Source: Chitinophaga agri
Lineage (GTDB): Bacteria > Bacteroidota > Bacteroidia > Chitinophagales > Chitinophagaceae
Assembly (NCBI RefSeq): GCF_010093065.1
Contig: NZ_CP048113.1
Coordinates: 6,528,001-6,592,000, forward strand
DNA length: 64,000 nucleotides
Direction of reading: 5' to 3'
Below, one piece after another: positions 23,785 to 34,000 of the stretch (position 1 is the first letter of the stretch; each line of letters begins with the position of its first letter). The translations under genes were made by a program, and so were the position numbers. The notes under the pieces were generated by a model. That model was given only the letters and a program-made list of their open reading frames with translations, did not search any database and was not told the origin of the DNA.

Positions 23785-25398
23785 ATGAAAGCTAAAAATT
23801 GGATAAAGGCAGGTCTGCTGTTTGCAGCAGTATTGTTGCTGTCCACACAGACTTTTGCACAGTTTAAGGTAGTCGGCTATATGCCTTCCTGGGCTGGTAG
23901 CGTAAGCGCCATCCAGTATAGTAAACTGACGCATATTAACTACGCCTTTGCCTTGCCTACATCCACCGGTGGCCTGCAGCCAATTGAAAACCCGTCCAAG
24001 TTGTCCAGCCTTGTGAGCAGCGGTCATGCCAACGGCGTGAAAGTGCTGATCGCTATCGGCGGATGGAATAACGGAGATGACGGTGCATTTGAATCACTGG
24101 CGGCCAACGCTACATACCGGACCAATTTTGTGAATACTGTGATGAATTTCGTCAATCAGTATGGTCTGGATGGTGTGGATATGGACTGGGAATACCCCGA
24201 TGCAGGTGCATCAGCCAACAACTACCTGTTATTGATGCAACAGCTGTCAACAGCGTTGCACAACCAGGGAAAACTGCTCACAGCAGCAGTTGTAGGTACT
24301 GGTGGTGCCAGCATACTTAACGGTGTATTTAACGTAGTTGATTTCCTTAACCTCATGGCTTATGACTATAATAATTACGAACACTCCACTTACAACTATG
24401 CGTCTCAGTCGCTGACTTACTGGAAGGGCAGAGGGCTGCCTGCATCCAAGGCAGTGTTAGGCGTACCGTTCTATGCGCGTCCTTCCTGGAACAGTTATGC
24501 TACATTACTGGCAAACGGAGCAAGTCCAAATTCTGACTACTTCGGCAGTGATTATTATAACGGACTTCCTACCATCAGAAGTAAAACTAACCTGGCATAT
24601 GATCAGGGAGGTGGAATTATGATGTGGGAGCTTTCACAGGATGCCACCGGTGCGAATTCGTTACTGAGCGCTATCTATCAGGTAAAAGTAGACCGTAGCG
24701 GAACGAATCCTCCGGCTACAAGCACCCTCATCCAGGCAGAAAATTATACCTCCATGTCAGGCGTACAGGTAGAAGCAACTACTGACGCAGGCGGTGGCTC
24801 AAATGTAGGTTACATTGAGACCGCAGACTGGATGGCTTATGCAAACATCAACTTCCCGACTTCCGGCGCTTATCTGGTAGAATACAGAGTAGCCAGCCAG
24901 AGCACGGGAGGTCAGTTGTCACTTGACCTGAACTCTGGCTCTACTGTGCTGGGTTACCTGAACGTGCCGGTGACCGGCGGATGGCAGACCTGGACTACGA
25001 TCTCACATACGGTAAATGTAACAGCAGGCACTTACTCACTGGGCGTTTACGCACAGTCAGGCGGATGGAATATCAACTGGATCCGCATCACCAAAGTGGC
25101 TTCCGCTGCTGCGAGTACAACCGCTGTTGCCAGTGTGAAAGAGCAGTTACCAGCCAACCAGGTAGTTGAAAAAGCCCCATTACTCTTCCCGAATCCTGTA
25201 GCAACTTCTCTCAACCTGAGAGGTGACTTCAACCAGCCGGGCGGTATCATTACCATTTATGATCTGAATGGTAAACAGGTACTGAATGCGAAAGGTGGTG
25301 TTACCAATATCAGTGTTGATGCACTTCCTGCCGGTACATACCTGTTGGTATATATCAAAGGTGAGAAGAGAGTGACGCAGAAATTCGTGAAAAAATAA
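23785..25398 (+). CDS. Secreted GH18 chitinase with CBM6 and T9SS tail
   Basis: A 537-residue chitinase. The signal peptide ends near TFAQ. The GH18 barrel spans about 28-305, with SIGG-type strand LIAIGGWNNG and DGVDMDWE at 129-136, catalytic Glu136. A CBM6 domain lies at 310-440 (QAENYTSMSGVQ, GYIETADWMAY, NINWIRITK). A Por_Secre_tail is at about 460-537 (LFPNPVATSLNL). The ATG at 23785 is chosen because it begins a clean signal peptide; the frame is open 10 codons further up. CBM6 usually binds beta-glucans or xylan, so the enzyme is probably aimed at mixed chitin-glucan walls. The same CBM6, closely similar in DNA, occurs in the next gene. Confidence 0.94.
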   Translation: MKAKNWIKAGLLFAAVLLLSTQTFAQFKVVGYMPSWAGSVSAIQYSKLTHINYAFALPTSTGGLQPIENPSKLSSLVSSGHANGVKVLIAIGGWNNGDDGAFESLAANATYRTNFVNTVMNFVNQYGLDGVDMDWEYPDAGASANNYLLLMQQLSTALHNQGKLLTAAVVGTGGASILNGVFNVVDFLNLMAYDYNNYEHSTYNYASQSLTYWKGRGLPASKAVLGVPFYARPSWNSYATLLANGASPNSDYFGSDYYNGLPTIRSKTNLAYDQGGGIMMWELSQDATGANSLLSAIYQVKVDRSGTNPPATSTLIQAENYTSMSGVQVEATTDAGGGSNVGYIETADWMAYANINFPTSGAYLVEYRVASQSTGGQLSLDLNSGSTVLGYLNVPVTGGWQTWTTISHTVNVTAGTYSLGVYAQSGGWNINWIRITKVASAAASTTAVASVKEQLPANQVVEKAPLLFPNPVATSLNLRGDFNQPGGIITIYDLNGKQVLNAKGGVTNISVDALPAGTYLLVYIKGEKRVTQKFVKK

Positions 25399-25477
25399 TC
25401 TGACCGGTTGCCTCCGGCAAAGAGTGTTTCCCTTTTTTACATGTTCCCTTTTATTAACCATTTAAACAAAAACCCTT

Positions 25478-26647
25478 ATGATGCGATCATTGAAAATGTC
25501 CCTCATGTTAACCGCTGGCCTGGCACTTGGCTCGAGTGTCGCGTCAGCCCAGAACTGGCAGCTGGTCTGGCAGGATGAATTTACCAACAGTATCAGCTCC
25601 GACTGGGTATTTGAAACCGGCACCGGTTCCGGTGGCTGGGGAAACAATGAACTGGAGTATTATCGCCGCGAAAATGCGACCATCGAAAATGGTCAGCTGG
25701 TCATTACAGCAAAGCAGGAAAGCTTCGGCGGCATGAACTACACTTCCGCTCGTATGAAAACCCAGGGCAAAAAATCATGGACATACGGTAAGATCGAAGC
25801 CCGTATAGCCATGCCATCTTTTCAGGGCTCATGGCCCGCATTCTGGATGCTGGGAGATAATATCACTACCGTAGGATGGCCTTCCTGTGGCGAGATCGAT
25901 ATTATGGAACACGTCAATACCGATGCAAACGTGCATGGTACCGTACACTGGACCGGCAGCAATAATGCCTATGCTTCCTATGGCAGCTCCACACCGGTTG
26001 CTGTGACCGGCTATCATGTGTACAGCATTGAGTGGGATGCCAATACCATTAAATGGTTCGTAGACGGCGTACAGTTTAACGTCATCAACATTGCCGGCAA
26101 CGTAGGCGGCACAGAAGAGTTTCACAGGAGTTTCTTTGTCCTGCTGAACTTCGCTATCGGCGGTAACTGGCCGGGCTTTACAGTGAATAACAGCGCGCTC
26201 CCCGCAAAAATGTACGTGGACTACGTACGTGTATATCAGAACGCTGGCGGCGGGGGCAATCCATTTTCCACGACTATTCAGGCCGAATCTTATAGCTCTA
26301 TGTCCGGCGTACAGACAGAGACCACTACTGACGCAGGCGGAGGCTCCAATGTCGGTTACATTGAAACAGGTGACTGGATGGCCTATCCATCAGTGACCAT
26401 TCCTACTACCGGTACCTACCGGGTCGAATACCGTGTAGCCAGCCAGAGTGGCGGCGGACGTTTATCGCTTGACGTTAATGCAGGCGCAAGCATACTCGGT
26501 TACCTGGACATCCCTTCTACAGGCGGATGGCAGAACTGGACAACCGTTTCACACGATGTGACCATTAATGCCGGCACTTATAATTTCGGCATTTTCGCCC
26601 AGGCCGGCGGATGGAACATTAACTGGTTCCGTATCACCAAATTGTAA
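25478..26647 (+). CDS. Secreted GH16 beta-glucanase with CBM6
   Basis: A 389-residue enzyme of family GH16, most like laminarinases that cut beta-1,3-glucan. The signal peptide ends near ASAQ. The catalytic motif GEIDIMEH places nucleophile Glu139, Asp141 and acid/base Glu144. WPAFWML and the strand EWDANTIKWFVDG are also typical. Residues 265-389 are a CBM6 (QAESYSSMSGVQ ... NINWFRITKL). Unlike its neighbours it has no type IX tail, so it probably stays in the periplasm or leaves another way. It lies 79 bp after the GH18-CBM6 gene and is co-directional. The annotation is firm; the exact substrate is inferred from the GH16 and CBM6 types. Confidence 0.94.
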   Translation: MMRSLKMSLMLTAGLALGSSVASAQNWQLVWQDEFTNSISSDWVFETGTGSGGWGNNELEYYRRENATIENGQLVITAKQESFGGMNYTSARMKTQGKKSWTYGKIEARIAMPSFQGSWPAFWMLGDNITTVGWPSCGEIDIMEHVNTDANVHGTVHWTGSNNAYASYGSSTPVAVTGYHVYSIEWDANTIKWFVDGVQFNVINIAGNVGGTEEFHRSFFVLLNFAIGGNWPGFTVNNSALPAKMYVDYVRVYQNAGGGGNPFSTTIQAESYSSMSGVQTETTTDAGGGSNVGYIETGDWMAYPSVTIPTTGTYRVEYRVASQSGGGRLSLDVNAGASILGYLDIPSTGGWQNWTTVSHDVTINAGTYNFGIFAQAGGWNINWFRITKL

Positions 26648-26686
26648 ACCATCATCTTTTAACCCACATCTCAAACAGTTTACCCT

Positions 26687-28765
26687 ATGAGCAAAATGCT
26701 AAAATATATAGCCGGTACATCAATGGCGTTACTGGCAGCTTCTGTCACTTTTGCACAGCAAAAGGAACCCTATCGTCTTGGTACACCTGCCGGACTCCTG
26801 CAGGATATACGTACACAGGCCGCAAAACCGCATGCCCGACTGGTAAGTGCAGCCGAACTGAAAGTAGGTGCCGGCACTGTGCTGACTGGTAAAGTAAATG
26901 CACGTCATACAGATGGAAAGAATATGGAGTCAGTGATCGGGGAAATAGAAAATGTTCCCGGTTCCTCTTTTTTCCTGCAGGTAAAGGATGGTGCTGTAAC
27001 AGGTAACATTATACTGCGTAATGCGAAAAAAGGGTATAAGTATTATACCGACAATACGGGTACTGCTTTCGTAAAAGAAGTAGCACTGGATTCATTATTA
27101 TGTATTGATTATAATAAGGCACCGGATGAACCAGGAGGAAGGACGGCCAGCGCAGGTGATGTAGCACTGGCCCTGCCTGAACTGCAGAGCCGTCCCGGTG
27201 CGAATGGTGTTGTACTGCTGGACTTTGACGGACAGTATGTTTCAGGTACCCTATGGAACAACGGTAATCCTATCAACGCAGCAGCAGCTAACCTTACGGA
27301 AGCCCAACAGCTGGAAGTGTGGGAGCTGGTAAGTGAAGACTTCCGTCCGTTTAACCTGAATATCACCAACAGTGAAGCGGTGTACAACAGCTATCCTGCC
27401 AACAGGAGAATGCGTTGCATCTTTACGCCCACCAATACGGCGGCTCCGGGAGCAGGTGGTGTAGCGTATATCGGTTCCTTCAACTGGGGAAATGAAACAC
27501 CTTGCTGGGTATTTAATGGTGGCGTGAAAGGTGCAGGCGATGCAGCTTCCCATGAAGTAGGCCATACCTTCGGTCTGGGCCATGATGGACGTACCAGTCC
27601 ATCAGAAGGTTACTATGCTGGTCATGGTAGCTGGGCGCCTATTATGGGTGTTGGTTATTATGTGCCGGTTGTACAGTGGAGCAAGGGCGAGTACGCCAGT
27701 GCCAACCAGCTGGAAGATGACCTGGCAAAGATTGCCAGCAGTACTTATGGAGTAGGCTACAGAGCAGATGATGCAGGTGGCACGATCGGTTCAGCAGCAG
27801 CACTGGCTATAGGCAGTGGTGGTGCTGTGAATACAGCCGGTGTGATCGAGCGTACGGCTGATGTGGATTTCTACAGCTTTACGACCAGTGGCGGTGCGGT
27901 GTCACTGAACTTTGCAACACCTACCCGTCATCCAAATCTGGATATCCAGGCTACATTATATAATAGTGGAGGTGGTGTTATCGCAACCAGTAACCCTGCT
28001 GGCTTGTCAGCATCCATCAGTGCTTCTGTTGGTGCGGGCACTTTCTATGTAGCGGTTACAGGCGTTGGTGCCGATAATCCGCTGAACACGGGTTATTCTA
28101 ACTATGGGTCATTAGGTAGTTATGCGATCACAGGAACGATCGGAGCGGCATCAGCGAATGCGGCTACTGTATATAAAGACTGTAACTATGGTGGCTATGC
28201 GGTAACGTTATCACCAGGTAGCTATACCTTGTCTCAGTTGCAGGCAAAAGGAGTGATCAATGATGATATTTCTTCCCTGAAAGTGTCCAGTGGTTACGAA
28301 GTGATTCTGTATCAGGATGATAACTTCGGTGGCGCTGCCTACGTGTTCAGAGGAGATTTCTCCTGTCTGGTGAACCTGAGTGTGAATGGCGCACCGCTTA
28401 ACCTGAACGACTGGACATCATCTGTTATTGTACAGCCATCTACAGCGGCAGCTGCGCGTACCACTGGTACTATACAATACATAGAGAAGATCAGCAACGA
28501 GGTACCGGCTGAAAGCAAACTGGGTGCTACCCTGAATATATTGCCGAATCCGTTTGTGAATGAAGTAGTGGTGAGAACAACCGCAACTACGAAGGAAGGT
28601 TATCTGTATGTAAGCGTATTCTCACTGGATGGTAAAACAGTGTTACCGCTGAAACGTATCGTAAACGGAGAAAGGGTGAATCTGTCAAACGTTAGTACCG
28701 GCGTTTACCTGATCAAGATCTTTAACGGTAAAGATACTGAGATAAGGAAGATCATCAAGCAGTAG
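26687..28765 (+). CDS. Secreted metzincin metalloprotease with crystallin domain and T9SS tail
   Basis: A 692-residue protease. The signal peptide is residues 1-23, followed by a propeptide-like region to about 165. The zinc site HEVGHTFGLGHDG spans 289-301, with His289, His293 and His299 as ligands and Glu290 as the base. The Met-turn is IMGVGY. A PPC-like domain covers about 360-485. A beta/gamma-crystallin domain (490-585) has two calcium motifs, NDDISS and NDWTSS. The Por_Secre_tail begins near LNILPNPF. The crystallin domain is closely related to that of the protein encoded at 22159. It is probably cell-released and digests protein in the same substrate that the neighbouring GH18 and GH16 enzymes attack. 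A strong terminator follows. Confidence 0.93.
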   Translation: MSKMLKYIAGTSMALLAASVTFAQQKEPYRLGTPAGLLQDIRTQAAKPHARLVSAAELKVGAGTVLTGKVNARHTDGKNMESVIGEIENVPGSSFFLQVKDGAVTGNIILRNAKKGYKYYTDNTGTAFVKEVALDSLLCIDYNKAPDEPGGRTASAGDVALALPELQSRPGANGVVLLDFDGQYVSGTLWNNGNPINAAAANLTEAQQLEVWELVSEDFRPFNLNITNSEAVYNSYPANRRMRCIFTPTNTAAPGAGGVAYIGSFNWGNETPCWVFNGGVKGAGDAASHEVGHTFGLGHDGRTSPSEGYYAGHGSWAPIMGVGYYVPVVQWSKGEYASANQLEDDLAKIASSTYGVGYRADDAGGTIGSAAALAIGSGGAVNTAGVIERTADVDFYSFTTSGGAVSLNFATPTRHPNLDIQATLYNSGGGVIATSNPAGLSASISASVGAGTFYVAVTGVGADNPLNTGYSNYGSLGSYAITGTIGAASANAATVYKDCNYGGYAVTLSPGSYTLSQLQAKGVINDDISSLKVSSGYEVILYQDDNFGGAAYVFRGDFSCLVNLSVNGAPLNLNDWTSSVIVQPSTAAAARTTGTIQYIEKISNEVPAESKLGATLNILPNPFVNEVVVRTTATTKEGYLYVSVFSLDGKTVLPLKRIVNGERVNLSNVSTGVYLIKIFNGKDTEIRKIIKQ

Positions 28766-28792
28766 TGTCATTCCCTCCGGGGATCATTTATG

Positions 28793-28850
28793 GGCAAAAA
28801 ACGGGAGTAACACCTAGAAAAGGTGAGGCTTCCGTTTTTTGCCTTTTTTG
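28793..28850 (+). terminator. Rho-independent terminator after the metalloprotease gene
   Basis: GGCAAAAAACGGGAG (28793-28807) pairs with CTTCCGTTTTTTGCC (28829-28843), with an inner CACCT/AGGTG stem. A T-run follows. It closes the hydrolase cluster. Confidence 0.88.
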
Positions 28851-29050
28851 TTTTCTCCTTTTCTACAGCAGTAAATACATTCGAAATACTTTTAATTTAA
28901 TTTTTTGTTATAAAATGCTATATAATAAAAAGAATTGTTACTATTTTATAAGTCGAAAAGATGGAGATTAACATTGTAATGAAAACCCGGAGCCATTAAA
29001 AATTGCGTATAATTTGTACCCGGAGGGGCGAATTATATAAACGACGTGAT

Positions 29051-29635
29051 ATGAATACACAAGATGTCGAGTTAGTAATCAAATTATTGCAAGATGATGT
29101 AACAGCCTTTGATGCCCTGTACTGGAAATACCACCAGGCAGTCTACCGGAATATTTTCAAGTTTGTTAAAGAACCCATTGCAACAGAAGATATTTTGCAG
29201 GAGGTCTATGCCCGGTTATGGGAAAAGAGGAGAGATATCAATGCTGGTCAGTCCGTTGCTGGCTGGTTATTTGTGATCAGTTTCAACCTATCGGTAGATT
29301 TCCTCCGAAAAAAACTACGTGAGCATACGTTTCACAAAGAGTTATACAATCTGAACATCCAGGGAACCGACTGGGAGGATAATCCTGAGGCTTACGAAGA
29401 GCAGTACCACCTGCTGGGAGAAGCCATCTCACAGTTGTCGCCCAAGAAGCAAAAGATTGTGACCCTGTGTAAACTTGAAGGTAAAACCTATGATGAAGTA
29501 GCAGATGAGCTGAAGATTTCCAGGAATACAGTAAAGGAACATTTGTCTATCGCAATGACCCGTATCAATGAGTACATTCAGAAGAACAAGGAGCACAAAT
29601 ATGTATTGTTGCTGCTGCTGTTCATGAAAAATTAG
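29051..29635 (+). CDS. ECF RNA polymerase sigma factor paired with FecR
   Basis: A 194-residue extracytoplasmic-function sigma factor. The region 2 pattern is at residues 20-95 (FDALYWKYHQAVYRNIFKFV, ATEDILQEVYARLWEKR, SVAGWLFVISFNLSVDFLRKK). The region 4 helix-turn-helix is at about 130-180 (QLSPKKQKIVTLCKLEGKTYDEVADELKISRNTVKEHLS). The size and layout fit the SusC/FecR-linked group of Bacteroidota. The ATG at 29051 begins the conserved part; the frame is open 16 codons upstream. A FecR-type anti-sigma gene follows after 207 bp, then a SusC with an STN signalling domain, so this sigma factor should switch on the uptake and adhesin genes downstream. Confidence 0.94.
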   Translation: MNTQDVELVIKLLQDDVTAFDALYWKYHQAVYRNIFKFVKEPIATEDILQEVYARLWEKRRDINAGQSVAGWLFVISFNLSVDFLRKKLREHTFHKELYNLNIQGTDWEDNPEAYEEQYHLLGEAISQLSPKKQKIVTLCKLEGKTYDEVADELKISRNTVKEHLSIAMTRINEYIQKNKEHKYVLLLLLFMKN

Positions 29636-29842
29636 TTTGTAAACCCTGATAGCAGCCGGTTGCTATAGCTGTAAGTGTCCAACAGCATAACAATCGTATT
29701 GTCAGATAATTAAAAACATATAATAAGAAGCAACCAAAATCGCATGAGACACATTATGAATAAGAATATGTAACAAAATTCGTAAACGCACCCACCCACA
29801 AGCAGAGGGTCGTCGTATTTAGGTTAAATAATCATTAAAATA

Positions 29843-30850
29843 GTGCAGAACAGGAAGGAATACCTAAAGCAACTGTTGCAACAAAAAGAGTGGAAACAGG
29901 AAGACCGGGATTGGCTGCTGCAGTATTTGAATGAAAACGATCTTACAGATTTACAGGAAGTAGCCGCAGCCGCCTATGACAACGAACTGCAAAGCGCAGA
30001 CCCTGTACTGGAACGGGAGCATTCAGCACGTATACTTGAGCAGATACATCAGCGCATCAGCGTACCCACGGTACCTGTTGTCAGAAGCATCTGGTCTGTA
30101 CGCTGGAAAGTAGCAGCTGCCGCCATTATTATCCTGGCTGCCGGAGCAGGCTTCCTGAGCCTGTTCAGAAAACCCGTTAAGCAGCTGTTAGTGACGGCCG
30201 AAAAGCAACGGAAGACGGTAACATTACCTGATGGTTCAATGGTCTACCTGGAGCCAGGAACGACTTTACAGTATTCCGGCAACTATGGTAAAGAAGATCG
30301 CAATGTGATGCTGACGGGTGAGGCCCTGTTTAATGTACAGAAAGATGATGCACATCCTTTTATTGTAGCATCTTCACTGATCAGTACAAAAGTATTGGGT
30401 ACTTCTTTTAATATGGAGGTGAGAGGTAACTCAGACGCGAAGGTAGTAGTGCTGACTGGAATGGTACAGGTGGCCGCTCAGGGAGATCATGATCAGGAAG
30501 GAAAGAAGCTGATACTGACAGCTAACAAAAGAGCGGTATATAATAAGACGACTCAACTGCTGGAAATGTCCGATGCCACTGATGATGCACGATTCTATTC
30601 TCAGAAACAACAAGGACGGTTTGTATACGATGGAGAAGAACTTATAAAAGTAGTAAACGACCTGCAGAGATTTTATAATACGGAGATCAGACTAGACAGA
30701 AGGATACAACACTGTGCATTTTATGGAGATGTAAACATTGTGGATGACCTGGAGAAGGCACTCGACTTGATCGCAGTGTCGCTGAACGCCAAAATCGATA
30801 AGGATAAAAGTGGAAACGGCTATACAATTGCCGGAGGTAACTGTCAATAA
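29843..30850 (+). CDS. FecR family anti-sigma factor
   Basis: A 335-residue inner-membrane regulator starting at a GTG. Residues 1-80 are the cytoplasmic sigma-binding part (EYLKQLLQQKEWKQEDRDWLLQYLNEND). One membrane helix lies at about 88-108 (VAAAAIIILAAGAGFLSL). The FecR domain follows in the periplasm (VTLPDGSMVYLEPGTTLQY, GEALFNVQKDDAHPFIVAS), then a DUF4974-type domain (RFVYDGEELIKVVNDLQRFY). It should hold the upstream sigma factor until it receives a signal from the STN domain of the SusC encoded downstream. The 207-bp gap before it has no gene and no clear terminator. Confidence 0.93.
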   Translation: MQNRKEYLKQLLQQKEWKQEDRDWLLQYLNENDLTDLQEVAAAAYDNELQSADPVLEREHSARILEQIHQRISVPTVPVVRSIWSVRWKVAAAAIIILAAGAGFLSLFRKPVKQLLVTAEKQRKTVTLPDGSMVYLEPGTTLQYSGNYGKEDRNVMLTGEALFNVQKDDAHPFIVASSLISTKVLGTSFNMEVRGNSDAKVVVLTGMVQVAAQGDHDQEGKKLILTANKRAVYNKTTQLLEMSDATDDARFYSQKQQGRFVYDGEELIKVVNDLQRFYNTEIRLDRRIQHCAFYGDVNIVDDLEKALDLIAVSLNAKIDKDKSGNGYTIAGGNCQ

Positions 30851-31096
30851 AGACACATCGCCTACAGTTAACCTGACTAACGCCTTAGCATGTACTGAGC
30901 ATACCAATGTATGCTAGCCAGCTTGTTATTATTATTACGGAGATAAAAATTGCACACAACCAAACTAAATCGCTTTATGACGAATCAGAAAACAACACCT
31001 TCCGGTTAACTATACCCTGTAGGGTTAACTCAGTAGAACAAAATTGACCTGCACCGCAGCTGGTGCCCTATTGCACTGATCCGAAAAGGACCGGTA

Positions 31097-34000
31097 ATGG
31101 GAATGCTATTTCCCGAACACAACCAAAATCAAATCATAAACGAAATGCTGAAAAAGGCAACCTTATCCCTCCGCCTGATCATGCTTGCACTTATTGTATT
31201 GTTATCGCAGACAATCGCAATACCTGCTACAGCTTCAGGAATACAGGATGCGCTCGACAAGAAGATTTCCCTGGAACTGAAAAATGTGTTGCTGAAAGAA
31301 GCACTCGACCAGATCGGTAATCTCGCAGACGTCTCTTTCATTTATGCTGGCAACAAACATATCGTTGCCAATAAAGTAGATGTTAAAGCTCACAATGAGA
31401 AAGTGAGCGACCTGCTGAATAAGCTGCTGAATCCCCTGTCCCTGTCTTACACGGTCGTATATGACCGTGTGGTGATCCGGCCGGTTGAAAAAAAAATGGA
31501 CGACCTCTCCGCTCCGGAAAGCAGTCACCAGGTCGCGCCCCGTACCCAGGACATAAAAGGTACAGTCATTTCTCCAAAAAATGAACCGTTACCTGGTGTA
31601 GCGATCGTCATTAAAGGAACAACCAGAGGTACAACCACTGATGAGAAGGGGAATTTTCAGCTGAAAGGCGTTCCTGCCGATGCTATACTGATATTTAATT
31701 TTACCGGCTATCAGCAGGAAGAGGTAAGTGTGGCTGCCTATAAAAATGGTGTGATCAATCTGCATCTCAAAGAAAAGACCACGAAACTGCAGGAAGTTGT
31801 AGTAACTGGTTTCCAGGATATTGATAAAAGCAAATTCACCGGTTCCGCTGCCCGTATCAAAATGGATGACGCCAAAATAGATGGTATGGCCGATGTGAGC
31901 CGTATGCTGGAAGGACGTGTGGCAGGGGTGGCTATTCAGAACGTATCCAGCACTTTCGGTACTGCGCCTAAGATCCGTGTACGTGGTGCCACTTCCATCA
32001 ACGGGGATAACAAACCGTTGTGGGTGGTTGATAACGTGGTGCTCGAAGATGTGGTGAATATCTCGAATGACCAGTTGTCCAGCGGTGATCCTACCACCTT
32101 GCTGGGCTCCGCAGTAGCAGGTCTGAACCCGAATGATATTGAAAGCTTCGACATCCTGAAGGATGCCGCAGCAACCGCCCTCTATGGGGCACGTGCGATG
32201 AACGGGGTAGTGGTGATCACTACGAAAAAAGGCCGTGCAGATGCAAAACCGATCATCACCTACAGCGGTAACTACAGTACACAGCTGAAGCCTAACTATA
32301 GCAATTATAATATCATGAACTCCGCCCAGCAGATGTCAGTACTGGCAGAGCTGGAGCGGAAGGGCATGCTTACTTCTGATATCCTCTCCCGTGGCGATAT
32401 CGGCGTATACGGTAAGATGTATGAAATGCTGAATGCAGATGATAAGGGCAACTTCCCGCTGGAAAATACCCCGGCTGCAAAACGTAATTTCCTCCTGCGT
32501 TACGCCGCTGCCAACACCGACTGGTTCGACATCCTTTTTAAAACCAGCTTTATTCAGGAACACTCCCTGAGTATCTCCAATGGTAATGACAAAGGACAGT
32601 CGTACTTCTCTACCAGCTTCTATCATGATAACGGCTGGACCATCGCTGATAAGGTAAGCCGTTACACACTGAATTTCCGCAATAACTACAAGGTATCCGA
32701 AAAAGTAAATACCGGCTTCTCAGTACTGGGGTCTGCCCGTCAGCAAAGAGCACCAGGTGCACTGACCCGCACCAGTAACCCCGTAGAAGGGCAATACGAC
32801 CGCGATTTTGACATTAATCCGTTCAGCTATGCCCTGAATACCAGCCGTACCCTGACAGCCTACGATAAGGACGGAGAACTCGAATATTTCAGAAGGAACT
32901 ATGCGCCGTTCAATATCATCAATGAATCGGCTAATAACTACCTGAACCTGAGTATGATGGACCTGCGCCTGCAGGGAGATCTGTCCTGGAAAATAGCGAA
33001 GAACCTGCGCTATGAGTTTGTTGGTGCGTTACGCTATGTGAAATCTTCCCGTGAACACCAGATCACCGAGAACAGTAATATGGCCAATGCCTACCGTGCT
33101 GCTGACAATGCTACTATTGCAGAAAGGAACAAGTTCCTTTACCGTGACCCGTCAAATCCTGACGCATTACCGGTGATCGTCCTGCCTTACGGTGGCTTCT
33201 ATAACCGTACCGAAGATCAGCTGATCAACTTCGACTTCCGTAACAGCCTTAACTACAACGCCACGATCCATGAGCGTCATGGCATCACTGCCATGATCGG
33301 TCAGCAGGTAAAATATGCCGATCGTCAGAACGCCTCCAATACCGGCTACGGTTATCAGTATAACAATGGGGGTGTACCATTCACTGACTACCGTATCCTT
33401 AAACAAACGATAGAAAGCAGCTTCCCCTACTATGGTATGAGTAAGGACTATGACCGCTTCGCTGCTTTCTATGCGACTGCTACCTATTCACTGGATGGTA
33501 AATACAACCTCACCGGTACCACCCGCTACGATGGTTCAAACAGACTGGGTAGATCCAAAACTGCCCGCTGGTTGCCTACATGGAGCGTATCCGGTTCATG
33601 GAACGTCGACAAGGAACAGTTCGTACAGGACCTGGGCTGGGTTGATTACCTGGCGCTGAGAGCCAGCTACGGTCTGACTGCCAGTCTCGGACCTGCTACT
33701 AACTCTAATATCGTATTCCAGACAGTTAATAGTAAAAGAACACACCTCGATGAGGTAGAATCTGTGATCAAGATCGCTCACCTGCAGAACGATGACCTGA
33801 CCTGGGAAAAACTCTACACCACTAATATTGGTCTGGACGGTACCCTCTTCAACAGACGGCTGAACTTTTCCATAGACGCTTACCGTCGTAACAGCTTTGA
33901 CCTGATAAGCATTATCAAAACCTCCGGTATCGGTGGAGAGACTTTCAAAGCAGCGAACTACGCTGATATGAAATCAAAAGGGATAGAGGTCCTGGTAGGT

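Noticed and set aside
28765..28971. Rightward 68-codon open frame after the metalloprotease gene.
   Set aside because: It covers a strong terminator hairpin and has a low-complexity Phe/Tyr-rich end.
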